A stretch of 21,651 nt of DNA from JAENWH01 sp038248745 (GCA_038248745.1 JBBRXC010000013.1:1-21651), one strand, 5' to 3'; counted from the stretch's first letter, positions 1-7,003 are shown. Program-made: numbers and translations. Notes: a model not told the origin generated them from the letters alone.

Positions 1-51
1 AGACTGATTAGACAATATTTAGGGGAAGAAATAGATTTAGGAGATAAATAA
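1..51 (+). CDS. 3' end of an upstream gene, possibly a sigma-54 activator
   Basis: The frame is open from the window edge for 16 codons and ends at TAA (49-51). The visible tail is RLIRQYLGEEIDLGDK. A strong terminator starts 19 nt later, as expected after a real gene. The stretch RLIRQYLG resembles the last helix of the Fis-type helix-turn-helix that closes many sigma-54-dependent activators, and a sigma-54 promoter lies just downstream. That identity rests on 16 residues and on context, so it is only a suggestion; the open frame and the terminator are what is seen. Confidence 0.45.
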   Translation, partial: RLIRQYLGEEIDLGDK

Positions 52-69
52 ATAAATAAGGAATGAGTC

Positions 70-113
70 AAAAACGAAAAAGCGAGTCAAAGAAGACTCG
101 CTTTTTCGTTTTT
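70..113 (+). terminator. Strong intrinsic terminator
   Basis: A perfect 19-bp inverted repeat has arms at 70-88 and 95-113 around a 6-nt loop (AAAGAA). The core is GCGAGTC/GACTCGC, flanked by A-rich and T-rich ends, so the U-tract lies partly inside the stem and the hairpin could work in both directions. It separates the upstream gene from the sigma-54-driven cluster. Confidence 0.9.
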
Positions 114-172
114 GATAAATCATACTATGCAATAAAAGACTAGAACGAATGGCTTTATTAAAAAATAACGGG

Positions 173-189
173 TTGGCATGATTATTGCT
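173..189 (+). promoter_or_regulatory. Sigma-54 (RpoN) -24/-12 promoter
   Basis: The sequence TTGGCATGATTATTGCT matches the sigma-54 consensus TGGCAY-N5-TTGCW, with GG and GC separated by exactly 10 nt. The expected start site is near position 200, giving a leader of about 88 nt before the ATG at 288. No convincing sigma-A promoter is visible in the 114-287 spacer. Sigma-54 promoters need an ATP-driven enhancer-binding activator, so the downstream genes are probably switched on by a specific inducer. A weak gapped repeat (AATAAA 131-136, TTTATT 154-159) is the only nearby candidate activator site. Confidence 0.75.
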
Positions 190-287
190 GTGTATATGAA
201 GGAAACATAAGTATAAACATCTATAAAAAATCTATAGGTAAATACAGGATATATTTATCATTAACTGAAAATTATAAGGAGGGGAAA

Positions 288-2519
288 ATGAATTATTGGA
301 ATGATTTTAAAGGCACTTTATGGAAAAGTGAGATTAATGTCAGAGATTTTATTCAAGAGAATTATAAGCCTTACGAGGGGAATGAATATTTTCTGACTGG
401 ACCTACAGAGGCTACAAATAAATTGTGGGAAAAAGTTTCGAGAATGTTTGAAATAGAGGTTGAAAGAGGTGGTGTCTGTGACATCGATACAAAGGTTCCT
501 TCAACTATAACGTCACACAAGCCTGGATACATCGACAAGTCACTTGAAAAAATTGTTGGACTGCAGACGGATGAGCTACTGAAAAGGGCAATCTTCCCTC
601 GGAGTGGACTTCCTACATTGGAAGAGGCCTTGAACAATTATGGATATAAGTTGGATGAAGCAGTAAAAGATATTTATTCAAACCACAGAAAGACACACAA
701 TGAAGGGGTAATGTCCGCTTATACCCCGGAAATTCGTAAAGCCTGTGAGGCAGGAATCATTACCGGGTTGCCTGAGAATTACGGACGGGGTCGGCATATA
801 GGGGACTACAGAAGGGTTGTTCTTTACGGTGTTGATTTCATTATCACCCAGAAACAGGACGAATTTAAGCTTCTAGAACCAGGAGAAATGACACCTGAGG
901 TGATTCAGCTGAGAGAAGAACTTACAGACCAGATAAAATCCTTGCATGAGTTCCATGAAATGTGCCTTTCTTATGGTTTTGATGTGTCCGAACCAGCAAA
1001 GACGGCTCAGGAGGCGGTACAATTTTTATACTTGGCTCTTCTAGCAGCCGCTAAACAGAATGATGGCGTAACCGTTTCACTTGGCCGTACCTCCACTTTC
1101 ATTGATATTTACATTGAGAGAGATTTGAGAAACAAGGTTATTACTGAAACTGAAGCCCAAGAGTTAATTGACCATTTCATTATGAAAATCAGAATACTTC
1201 GCTTTTTAAGATCTTCAGAATTCAATGAATTGTTTTCAGGAGACCCTACCTGGGTAACCGAGTCCCTTGGGGGTTTTGGTGTTGATGGAAGATTGATGGT
1301 GACGAAGACGTCTTACCGTTATTTGCATACATTGTACAACTTGGGAGTTGGCCCGGAGCCGAACCTTACTATACTTTGGTCGGAGCGTCTACCTGAAACC
1401 TGGAAAAACTATTGCGCTAAGGTATCCATTGACACTTCCTCCATCCAGTATGAAAACGATGATTTGATGCGCCCTGAATTTGGTGATGACTATGCCATCT
1501 CTGGGTGTGTTGGCGCACTGGAACTTGGCAAGGCAACTCAATATTTTGGTGCCCGAATCAATATGCCAAAAGCCTTGCTTTATGCCATAAACGGTGGACG
1601 AGATGAAATATCCGGGAAGCAGGTTTCACCAAATTTTGCCCCTATAACATCAGAGTATCTGGATTTTGACCAGGTGATGGAGCGGTTTGAGGAAATGCAG
1701 AAATGGCTTGTGGGAGTTTATGTGCAGGCAGTGAACATTATACATTATATGCACGATAAGTATGCCTATGAATCATTCCAGATGTCACTGCATGATTTAA
1801 ATATAAAACGTTATGAAACTTTTGGCATTGCAGGGCTTTCCATTGCGGTGGATTCTCTGATGGCAATTAAAAATGCTAAAGTCAAGGTGATCAGAAACGA
1901 AGAAGGAACAGCCGTGGACTTTGAAACGACGGGTAGTTACATTCCTTTTGGAAACAGCGAAGAGGAAACTGATAGCATGGGGGTTAAACTGATCAAGGAT
2001 TTTTACAGTCATATTCGTACTCATAAAATGCATCGAAATGCCAAGCCGACGATGTCAATTTTAACAATTACATCAAATGTCGTTTATGGGAAAATGACTG
2101 GAGCCACTCCTTGCGGAAGACCGTCAAAAGCACCTTTCTCACCAGGAGTCAATCCGATGAATGGAAGGGACACAAATGGAGCGGTTGCTTCTCTTACATC
2201 GGTTAGCGGTATGCCTTATGGTTGTGCTTGCGATGGGATTTCCTATACTTTTGCCATCACGCCTCCGGCACTTGGCAAAGAGGCAGACATTCGGCAGTCA
2301 AATCTGGTCAATCTCCTAGACGGATATTTTACGCCTAATGGAGGGCAGCATCTGAATGTGAATGTCTTTGATCGGGCCATGCTTGAGGATGCTATGGCGC
2401 ATCCTGAAGAATACCCTCAACTTACAATAAGGGTATCGGGATACGCAGTTAATTTTGTTAAGTTGACGAAAGAGCAACAGCTTGATGTTATTTCCCGGAC
2501 AATAAATGGAGAAATTTAG
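288..2519 (+). CDS. PFL-like glycyl radical enzyme with GC in place of CC
   Basis: This 743-residue protein is colinear with pyruvate formate-lyase over its whole length (E. coli PflB is 760). The C-terminal radical loop is RVSGYAV, with radical Gly718 (PFL Gly734). PFL substrate-pocket residues appear retained: Arg175/176 in GDYRRV, Trp322 in DPTWVTES and Arg423 in FGARINM. At the thiyl site, however, PFL has ACCVS and this protein has SGCVG: Cys407 matches Cys419, but Cys418 is replaced by Gly406. GRE dehydratases and C-N/C-S lyases have GCVE, and that Glu is absent too. Two cysteines at 646 and 648 (GCACDG) replace Tyr/Lys of PFL AYAKDG. AAGGAGGGG precedes the start. The activase gene follows directly. 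It is therefore a GRE, but probably not an ordinary formate-lyase; the substrate is unknown. Residue equivalences come from alignment by eye. Confidence 0.93.
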   Translation: MNYWNDFKGTLWKSEINVRDFIQENYKPYEGNEYFLTGPTEATNKLWEKVSRMFEIEVERGGVCDIDTKVPSTITSHKPGYIDKSLEKIVGLQTDELLKRAIFPRSGLPTLEEALNNYGYKLDEAVKDIYSNHRKTHNEGVMSAYTPEIRKACEAGIITGLPENYGRGRHIGDYRRVVLYGVDFIITQKQDEFKLLEPGEMTPEVIQLREELTDQIKSLHEFHEMCLSYGFDVSEPAKTAQEAVQFLYLALLAAAKQNDGVTVSLGRTSTFIDIYIERDLRNKVITETEAQELIDHFIMKIRILRFLRSSEFNELFSGDPTWVTESLGGFGVDGRLMVTKTSYRYLHTLYNLGVGPEPNLTILWSERLPETWKNYCAKVSIDTSSIQYENDDLMRPEFGDDYAISGCVGALELGKATQYFGARINMPKALLYAINGGRDEISGKQVSPNFAPITSEYLDFDQVMERFEEMQKWLVGVYVQAVNIIHYMHDKYAYESFQMSLHDLNIKRYETFGIAGLSIAVDSLMAIKNAKVKVIRNEEGTAVDFETTGSYIPFGNSEEETDSMGVKLIKDFYSHIRTHKMHRNAKPTMSILTITSNVVYGKMTGATPCGRPSKAPFSPGVNPMNGRDTNGAVASLTSVSGMPYGCACDGISYTFAITPPALGKEADIRQSNLVNLLDGYFTPNGGQHLNVNVFDRAMLEDAMAHPEEYPQLTIRVSGYAVNFVKLTKEQQLDVISRTINGEI

Positions 2520-2527
2520 GTGTTTTC

Positions 2528-3280
2528 ATGAATTCTAATAATATAAACCTAGAAATAGGTAGAATACATTCTTTTGAGAGTTTTGGCACGGTAGACGGCC
2601 CGGGAGTAAGGTTTGTGATTTTCATGCAGGGCTGCAAATTCGGATGTCTTTACTGTCATAATCCGGACACCCAGGATATGGTTGCTAACTGTATTACAGC
2701 AACGCCAGAGCAGGCTTTCGAGAGAATGCAAAAGTTCAAGGCTTTTTATAAAAAAGGCGGGATTACTGTTTCTGGAGGAGAACCATTGCTGCAGCCAACA
2801 TTCGTTAAAGAATTGTTTCAGCTATGCAAAGGTGAGGGAATTCATACTGCTATAGATACAGCAGGGGTATTTCTTTCTCAAGAGGTGAAAGAGACCCTGG
2901 CCTATGCGGATCTTGTATTACTGGATGTGAAATGCATTGACCCAGATATTCATCAGTCATTGACAGGACAGCCACTCCAACCGACACTTGATTTTGCAGC
3001 GTATTTATCAGATCAAGGGATCCCAGTGTGGATCCGGCACGTTCTGGTACCAGGAATAACGGACCGGGATGACCTTCTGGAAAAACTTGCAGAGTACGTT
3101 TCTACTTTAAAAAATGTTGAACGAGTGGAAATACTTCCTTTTCACAAATTGGGGATGATCAAATATGAAAAACTTGGCATTAAATTCGCGTTAAAAGATA
3201 CTGAACCGCCAACTTTGGAGCGGATAGAAAGCGCAAAAAATATATTTAAAAGCAGGGGAATTAAAGGAGGTGGCGCGTAG
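2528..3280 (+). CDS. Glycyl radical enzyme activase, PflA type (radical SAM)
   Basis: The 250-residue product is the length of PFL-activating enzyme (E. coli PflA is 246). The radical-SAM CX3CX2C motif is at Cys36, Cys40 and Cys43 (GCKFGCLYCHNPDTQ) and binds the 4Fe-4S cluster that cleaves SAM. The SAM-binding VSGGEPLLQ segment is at about 81-89. The two-cluster ferredoxin insert common in activases of GRE dehydratases and lyases is absent, so this is the simple PflA form. It starts 8 nt after the GRE stop codon, with AGGTG overlapping that stop as a ribosome binding site. It most likely installs the radical on Gly718 of the upstream enzyme. The naming as an activase is secure; pairing with the neighbour is inferred from spacing. 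Confidence 0.93.
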   Translation: MNSNNINLEIGRIHSFESFGTVDGPGVRFVIFMQGCKFGCLYCHNPDTQDMVANCITATPEQAFERMQKFKAFYKKGGITVSGGEPLLQPTFVKELFQLCKGEGIHTAIDTAGVFLSQEVKETLAYADLVLLDVKCIDPDIHQSLTGQPLQPTLDFAAYLSDQGIPVWIRHVLVPGITDRDDLLEKLAEYVSTLKNVERVEILPFHKLGMIKYEKLGIKFALKDTEPPTLERIESAKNIFKSRGIKGGGA

Positions 3281-3346
3281 AGGAAAAATTGTATTTTTGT
3301 CATTATATTTTTGGTTCATTAAAGTTTAGACTTAGAAGGAGATGAA

Positions 3347-4510
3347 ATGGGAAACAATATTAAATCTATAGAATTCATAAAATTAGATGTTCCAGCCAGT
3401 GGTTGGAGTGAAAACACAAATGTAATCAAGGTCACCGATGAAAATGGTGTATATGGTATCGGAGAGGCCGATGGTTCACCAAGCGTTGTGAAAGCTTATG
3501 GGGAACTTGAAACAGAACATTTTCAACTGACAAACATTTGTGAAGTGGCCATTGGAAGAGATCCGATGGAATTTAGAGCCATTTGGGATGATATGTATGA
3601 TAAAAGCAAATGGGTTGGCTCAAGGGGTATTGGTATCTTTGCAATGTCTGGTATTGATATGGCTTTGTATGACCTTGCAGGAAAACAGCACAATCTTCCA
3701 GCATATAAACTTTTAGGGGGGGCTCATCGGGATGTTATAGCACCATACTTTACGCTTTATCCTTCCCATGATTTAGAGAATCCCACAGCAGATGATTATA
3801 TCAGAATGTATGAACCATTATGCGCAAAAGCAGTTGAAAGAAAATGTAAAGCTGTTAAGGTATGTCTGTCTCCTGGTGTTATCTCCATCCACGATGACAA
3901 AGAAGTTGTGCGATTTATCAAAGCACTTAGACAACAATTGGGAGATGATGTAAAACTGCTGGTAGACTTTCTTTATCGTTGGAATGACTGGCAAGCTGCT
4001 CGTTGGACGCTTAACAAACTTGAAGACGCTGATCTTTATCTTGCCGAAGCAGTTCTGCAGCATGATGACCTTGAAGGACATAAAAAACTTGCGAACACCG
4101 TATCGACCAGAATAGGCGCCTGTGAAATGATGACCACCCATTATGAAATTATGGAATGGGTAAAGAATACAAATATTTCTGCGATCCAGTGCGATATCAA
4201 CAGATGTGGAGGCCTTACAGCCATCATGAGAATTCAAGAAATGTGCGATAATTATAACGTTCAGTTGATGCCTCATGGATGGGCGACTGGAATAACCGGA
4301 GCGGCAATCCGTCATTTTGGCGTGGCTAGCCGTACAGCAATGCACCCAGAATATCTTCACAGAGACTTCTGGCCGGGTGAATTAATAAACAATCTGACTA
4401 TCGGAGATCCTGAAATCATTGATGGTACTCTTTTAAGAAGTGAAGAACCTGGACTTGGAATGAATATAAATAAAGAATACTTTAAAGAAAAAACTGGAAT
4501 TATGCTATAG
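3347..4510 (+). CDS. Enolase-superfamily enzyme, mandelate racemase type
   Basis: The 387-residue protein has the N-terminal capping domain (about 1-130) and the TIM-barrel domain of the mandelate racemase subgroup. These enzymes abstract the alpha-proton of a carboxylate with Mg2+ help and act as racemases, epimerases or acid-sugar dehydratases. Metal ligands are visible as Asp207 (LLVDFL), Glu234 (LAEAVLQHD) and Glu260 (GACEMM). The His/Asp dyad is His310 (LMPHGW) and Asp283 (QCDIN). The KxK motif on strand 2 reads AVKVC: Lys171 is kept and the second, catalytic Lys is Cys173. This leaves one obvious general base, His310, and argues against simple two-base racemisation. The start has AAGGAG upstream; a 66-nt gap separates it from the activase. 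Substrate unknown. Hydroxyproline-betaine epimerases belong to this superfamily and fit the BCCT neighbour, but I cannot assign that function. Confidence 0.85.
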   Translation: MGNNIKSIEFIKLDVPASGWSENTNVIKVTDENGVYGIGEADGSPSVVKAYGELETEHFQLTNICEVAIGRDPMEFRAIWDDMYDKSKWVGSRGIGIFAMSGIDMALYDLAGKQHNLPAYKLLGGAHRDVIAPYFTLYPSHDLENPTADDYIRMYEPLCAKAVERKCKAVKVCLSPGVISIHDDKEVVRFIKALRQQLGDDVKLLVDFLYRWNDWQAARWTLNKLEDADLYLAEAVLQHDDLEGHKKLANTVSTRIGACEMMTTHYEIMEWVKNTNISAIQCDINRCGGLTAIMRIQEMCDNYNVQLMPHGWATGITGAAIRHFGVASRTAMHPEYLHRDFWPGELINNLTIGDPEIIDGTLLRSEEPGLGMNINKEYFKEKTGIML

Positions 4511-4551
4511 TAAACTCTTTTAAATTAGTAAAGAAGTGAGGTTAATAATTT

Positions 4552-6132
4552 ATGGAAAATACAAATGTTGCGACAAAAAGATCTATTAATGTTGTCGCGG
4601 TAAGTATCGTTTTTGTTGTTGTTGGATTACTTGGTGCTTGGCTGATTGGCAGACCTGAAGAAGCGGTATCGACTATTAGTTCTGTGCAAGGCACGGCAAT
4701 AACCATTCTTTCCCCTTTCTATCTATGGCTTGGACTTGGCTGCCTTGTGTATCTATTATACTTTTCTTTTTCTAAATATGGAAATATCAGATTTGGAAAC
4801 GGAGCACCTGAATTTAAAACATTTAGCTGGCTAGTCATGATGTTCTGTGCCGGTATGGGATCAAGCATGATGTTATGGTCCGTTATAGAGCCATTATATT
4901 ACCTGACAGGACCACCAATGGGTGCAGCACCTATGAGCCCTCAAGCTTATGAATTAGCTGGTACCTACGGTATTTTTCACTGGACTATAATAGCGTGGAC
5001 ATTCTTCGCCGTTGGGGCCATCCCAATGTGTTACAGATTTTATATCCTAAAAAAACCAGGATTATCCCTTTCTGGCGCCTGTGAAGGTGTCCTTGGAGAA
5101 ACAACAAAGGGACCTCTTGGAAAAATCATTGAAATCGTCGTTGTATTTGGTATTTTGGGCGGACATGGGACAACTCTTGTACTTGGAATCCCAATGATGC
5201 AGAATAATGTGTCGAATCTGTTTGGGCTTCCTGACACATTGGCAACAGGCTTTGGCATTATTATACTTGTTACTGCAATATTTATGGTTAGCTCATGGAT
5301 GGGACTTGATAAAGGAATGAAAAATCTTTCTACCATCAATGCATATGCTGCCATAGCGTTAGCCGTCTTATTCATTATCGCTGGACCTGCTCTTTTCCAA
5401 TTAAATCTTTTCACCAATGCCATGGCTTATATGAGTACCAATTTCATTCATATGAGTTTGTGGACAGATCCAATTAATAAGGGTGGATTCCCTGAAGGCT
5501 GGACCGCGTTCTACTGGGCTTGGTGGCTTGCACTTGGACCATGGATGTGGATGTTTACAACAAGAATTTCCAGAGGCAGAACCCTTCGTGGTGTAATGCT
5601 GGGAATGTTGGGTGCCGGAAGTGCAGGATGTATTCTGTATTTCGCAGCTATTGGTGGATACACGCTTGATCTTCAATTGGGTGGTAAACTTGATTTGGTA
5701 GGTATTCTTGCTGAAAAGGGAGCCCCTCAAACAATAAGCGAAGTTGTACTGACACTTCCTGCAGGACAGTTTGTACTGTTTATCTGGGCACTGATTGCAG
5801 TCATCTTCCTAGCTACTACCCTGGATTCTTCCTCTTACACCTTAGCTGCAACCATGACGGTTGGTTTGCGTGAAGGAGAGAATCCTGCAAAATGGTTTAA
5901 GCTTTTCTGGGCTGTGATGCTTGCAGCAGTTCCTTGCGCGCTTCTTTTTGCCGGTGCCTCATTGAAAGCATTCCAATCGATGGCTATTTTGACAGCTGTT
6001 CCAATCGCGGTCTTTACGATTATTGCATTGTGGGGCGGCGCAAAATGGATTTTCCGTGATTATGCTGCTTTATCAAAAGAACAAATCATTTTACAGGAAA
6101 ATAAGAAAATCAATATGGCAATAGAAAATTAA
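4552..6132 (+). CDS. BCCT-family (betaine/carnitine/choline) transporter
   Basis: The 526-residue membrane protein has about 12 hydrophobic segments and the BCCT hallmarks: CAGMGSSMMLW at about 99-109 (the BetP GMG region), W144 and W149 in transmembrane segment 4, and FYWAWWLALGPW with ISRGRTLRG at about 320-347. BCCT carriers move trimethylammonium or sulfonium zwitterions such as glycine betaine, carnitine, gamma-butyrobetaine or DMSP, by Na+/H+ symport or exchange. Compared by eye with BetP, two aromatic positions of the substrate box differ: Tyr197 becomes Phe152 and Trp377 becomes Leu328. This could mean a substrate without a standard trimethylammonium head, or an altered binding mode. 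The gene lies 41 nt after the enolase-family gene, so it probably supplies the substrate for the cluster. Family assignment is firm; specificity is not. Confidence 0.92.
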   Translation: MENTNVATKRSINVVAVSIVFVVVGLLGAWLIGRPEEAVSTISSVQGTAITILSPFYLWLGLGCLVYLLYFSFSKYGNIRFGNGAPEFKTFSWLVMMFCAGMGSSMMLWSVIEPLYYLTGPPMGAAPMSPQAYELAGTYGIFHWTIIAWTFFAVGAIPMCYRFYILKKPGLSLSGACEGVLGETTKGPLGKIIEIVVVFGILGGHGTTLVLGIPMMQNNVSNLFGLPDTLATGFGIIILVTAIFMVSSWMGLDKGMKNLSTINAYAAIALAVLFIIAGPALFQLNLFTNAMAYMSTNFIHMSLWTDPINKGGFPEGWTAFYWAWWLALGPWMWMFTTRISRGRTLRGVMLGMLGAGSAGCILYFAAIGGYTLDLQLGGKLDLVGILAEKGAPQTISEVVLTLPAGQFVLFIWALIAVIFLATTLDSSSYTLAATMTVGLREGENPAKWFKLFWAVMLAAVPCALLFAGASLKAFQSMAILTAVPIAVFTIIALWGGAKWIFRDYAALSKEQIILQENKKINMAIEN

Positions 6133-6141
6133 TTTATTTTT

Positions 6142-6191
6142 AACCGATTAGCGAAGTGCTAGATAATTTGCTTAAACTTCGTTAATCGGTT
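6142..6191 (+). other. 16-bp stem-loop between transporter and VOC gene
   Basis: The arms AACCGATTAGCGAAGT (6142-6157) and ACTTCGTTAATCGGTT (6176-6191) form a 16-bp stem with one G-U pair and an 18-nt loop. No T-run follows, so it is not a standard terminator. It could stabilise the 3' end of the upstream mRNA, act as a processing or attenuation site, or be a DNA operator. It lies 9 nt after the transporter stop codon and ends 29 nt before the next start codon. Confidence 0.75.
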
Positions 6192-6220
6192 CAACCCTAT
6201 ATAGAAGAGGTAATTTTATT

Positions 6221-6544
6221 ATGAAGTTATTACACTTAGGCATACCGACTGAAAACAAAATTGAAGGCAAACAATATTCTTATGTGGAAAAAATCAAGCT
6301 ACATGTAACCAATCCCGAGGAGAATGAATTTAAACTTCAATTTGTATGTGCAGAACACGATTCACCTTTACCAGAAATCGTAAGAACAGAAAAACATTTA
6401 GCTATTCAGGTGGATAATATTGAAGAAGAAATCAAAAACTTTGACCATGTGGCCTTTCCGCCTACGTTAGTAAAGGATAAACTGAAAATATGCTTTGCTG
6501 TAAAAGATGATGTTCTTTTTGAGCTAACAGAAATTTTAAATTGA
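6221..6544 (+). CDS. Short VOC/glyoxalase-fold protein
   Basis: The 107-residue soluble protein resembles one vicinal-oxygen-chelate module. It opens with MKLLHLGIPT and has SPLPEIVRTEKHLAIQVDNI at 48-67, with His59 in the usual beta-strand position, and ends with LFELTEIL containing Glu101. His5, His59 and Glu101 are plausible metal ligands. VOC enzymes include glyoxalases, epimerases and C-C lyases, and many act as dimers. A GAAGAGG sequence lies upstream. It is separated from the transporter by 88 nt containing a large hairpin, but no promoter is obvious there and it precedes the next terminator-like element, so it is probably the last gene of the cluster. The fold assignment is moderate and the function unknown. 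Confidence 0.65.
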   Translation: MKLLHLGIPTENKIEGKQYSYVEKIKLHVTNPEENEFKLQFVCAEHDSPLPEIVRTEKHLAIQVDNIEEEIKNFDHVAFPPTLVKDKLKICFAVKDDVLFELTEILN

Positions 6545-6584
6545 CTTACTTCCGCACCACTATTTAAATATCATTGCAAGGAGA

Positions 6585-6636
6585 CATACTTTTAAAAATT
6601 AAATTTAATGCAAAAAATAGAAGTATGGCTTTTTTT
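6585..6636 (+). terminator. Weak intrinsic terminator after the cluster
   Basis: CATACTT (6585-6591) pairs with AAGTATG (6621-6627), and seven Ts follow at 6630-6636. The stem is only 7 bp and the loop is about 29 nt of A/T-rich sequence, so the terminator is weak, but the position after the VOC gene and before the cold-shock promoter fits. Confidence 0.45.
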
Positions 6637-6648
6637 GATTATATGTGT

Positions 6649-6654
6649 TATAAT
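6649..6654 (+). promoter_or_regulatory. Extended -10 promoter of the cold-shock gene
   Basis: TATAAT at 6649-6654 is preceded by TGT (6646-6648), giving an extended -10 (TGnTATAAT). The -35 region at the usual distance (TGGCTT, 6626-6631) is poor, as is common with extended -10 promoters. Transcription from about 6661 would give a leader of about 100 nt. Confidence 0.55.
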
Positions 6655-6761
6655 CAGTGTATTCGAAGGTAGACACAAAATAATTGTTAAATATTGTTTG
6701 ATCGTCTATCTAGCACTGACAATGTTTTTTTAAACGTAGTAAAGTATTAGGAGGAAATTCA

Positions 6762-6974
6762 ATGAGTACAGGTACAGTAAAATGGTTCAAAGAAGATAAG
6801 GGATTCGGATTTATTTCAGATGATAACGGCGGAGAAGACGTTTTTGTTCATTTCTCAGCTATTCTTTCAGAAGGATATAAGTCTTTGAATGAAGGACAAA
6901 AGGTTTCATTTGAAACAGAACAAGATCCTAGAAATGGTAAGCTTAAGGCTAGTAACGTTTCAGTAATTAAATAA
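6762..6974 (+). CDS. Cold-shock protein (CspA family)
   Basis: The 70-residue protein is a complete single cold-shock domain that binds single-stranded RNA or DNA and melts mRNA structure. RNP1 is KGFGFI (about residues 13-18) and RNP2 is VFVHFS (about 27-32), after the usual TGTVKWFK start. AGGAGG precedes the ATG. It is monocistronic: its own promoter lies upstream and a clear terminator follows. The roughly 100-nt untranslated leader is in keeping with the regulated leaders of other cold-shock genes. Whether this copy is cold-induced or constitutive cannot be told from the sequence. Confidence 0.97.
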   Translation: MSTGTVKWFKEDKGFGFISDDNGGEDVFVHFSAILSEGYKSLNEGQKVSFETEQDPRNGKLKASNVSVIK

Positions 6975-7003
6975 TATTGATTATTATTTATTAGAAATTA
7001 GAA

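Noticed and set aside
131..159. AATAAA/TTTATT gapped repeat as an activator binding site for the sigma-54 promoter
   Set aside because: The arms are only 6 bp of A/T-rich sequence and are easily expected by chance in this composition.
288..2519. Annotating the GRE as choline TMA-lyase (CutC) because of the BCCT neighbour
   Set aside because: The protein is PFL-like over its whole length and its activase is the short PflA type; the CutC GCVE motif is absent.
288..2519. Annotating the GRE as an ordinary pyruvate formate-lyase (pflB)
   Set aside because: The Cys-Cys pair needed for the known PFL mechanism is Gly-Cys here, and the operon context is not that of pflBA.
3818..4360. 180-codon minus-strand open frame inside the enolase-family gene
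   Set aside because: Composition is unlike a protein family I know, it lies fully inside a well-supported gene and lacks a ribosome binding site.
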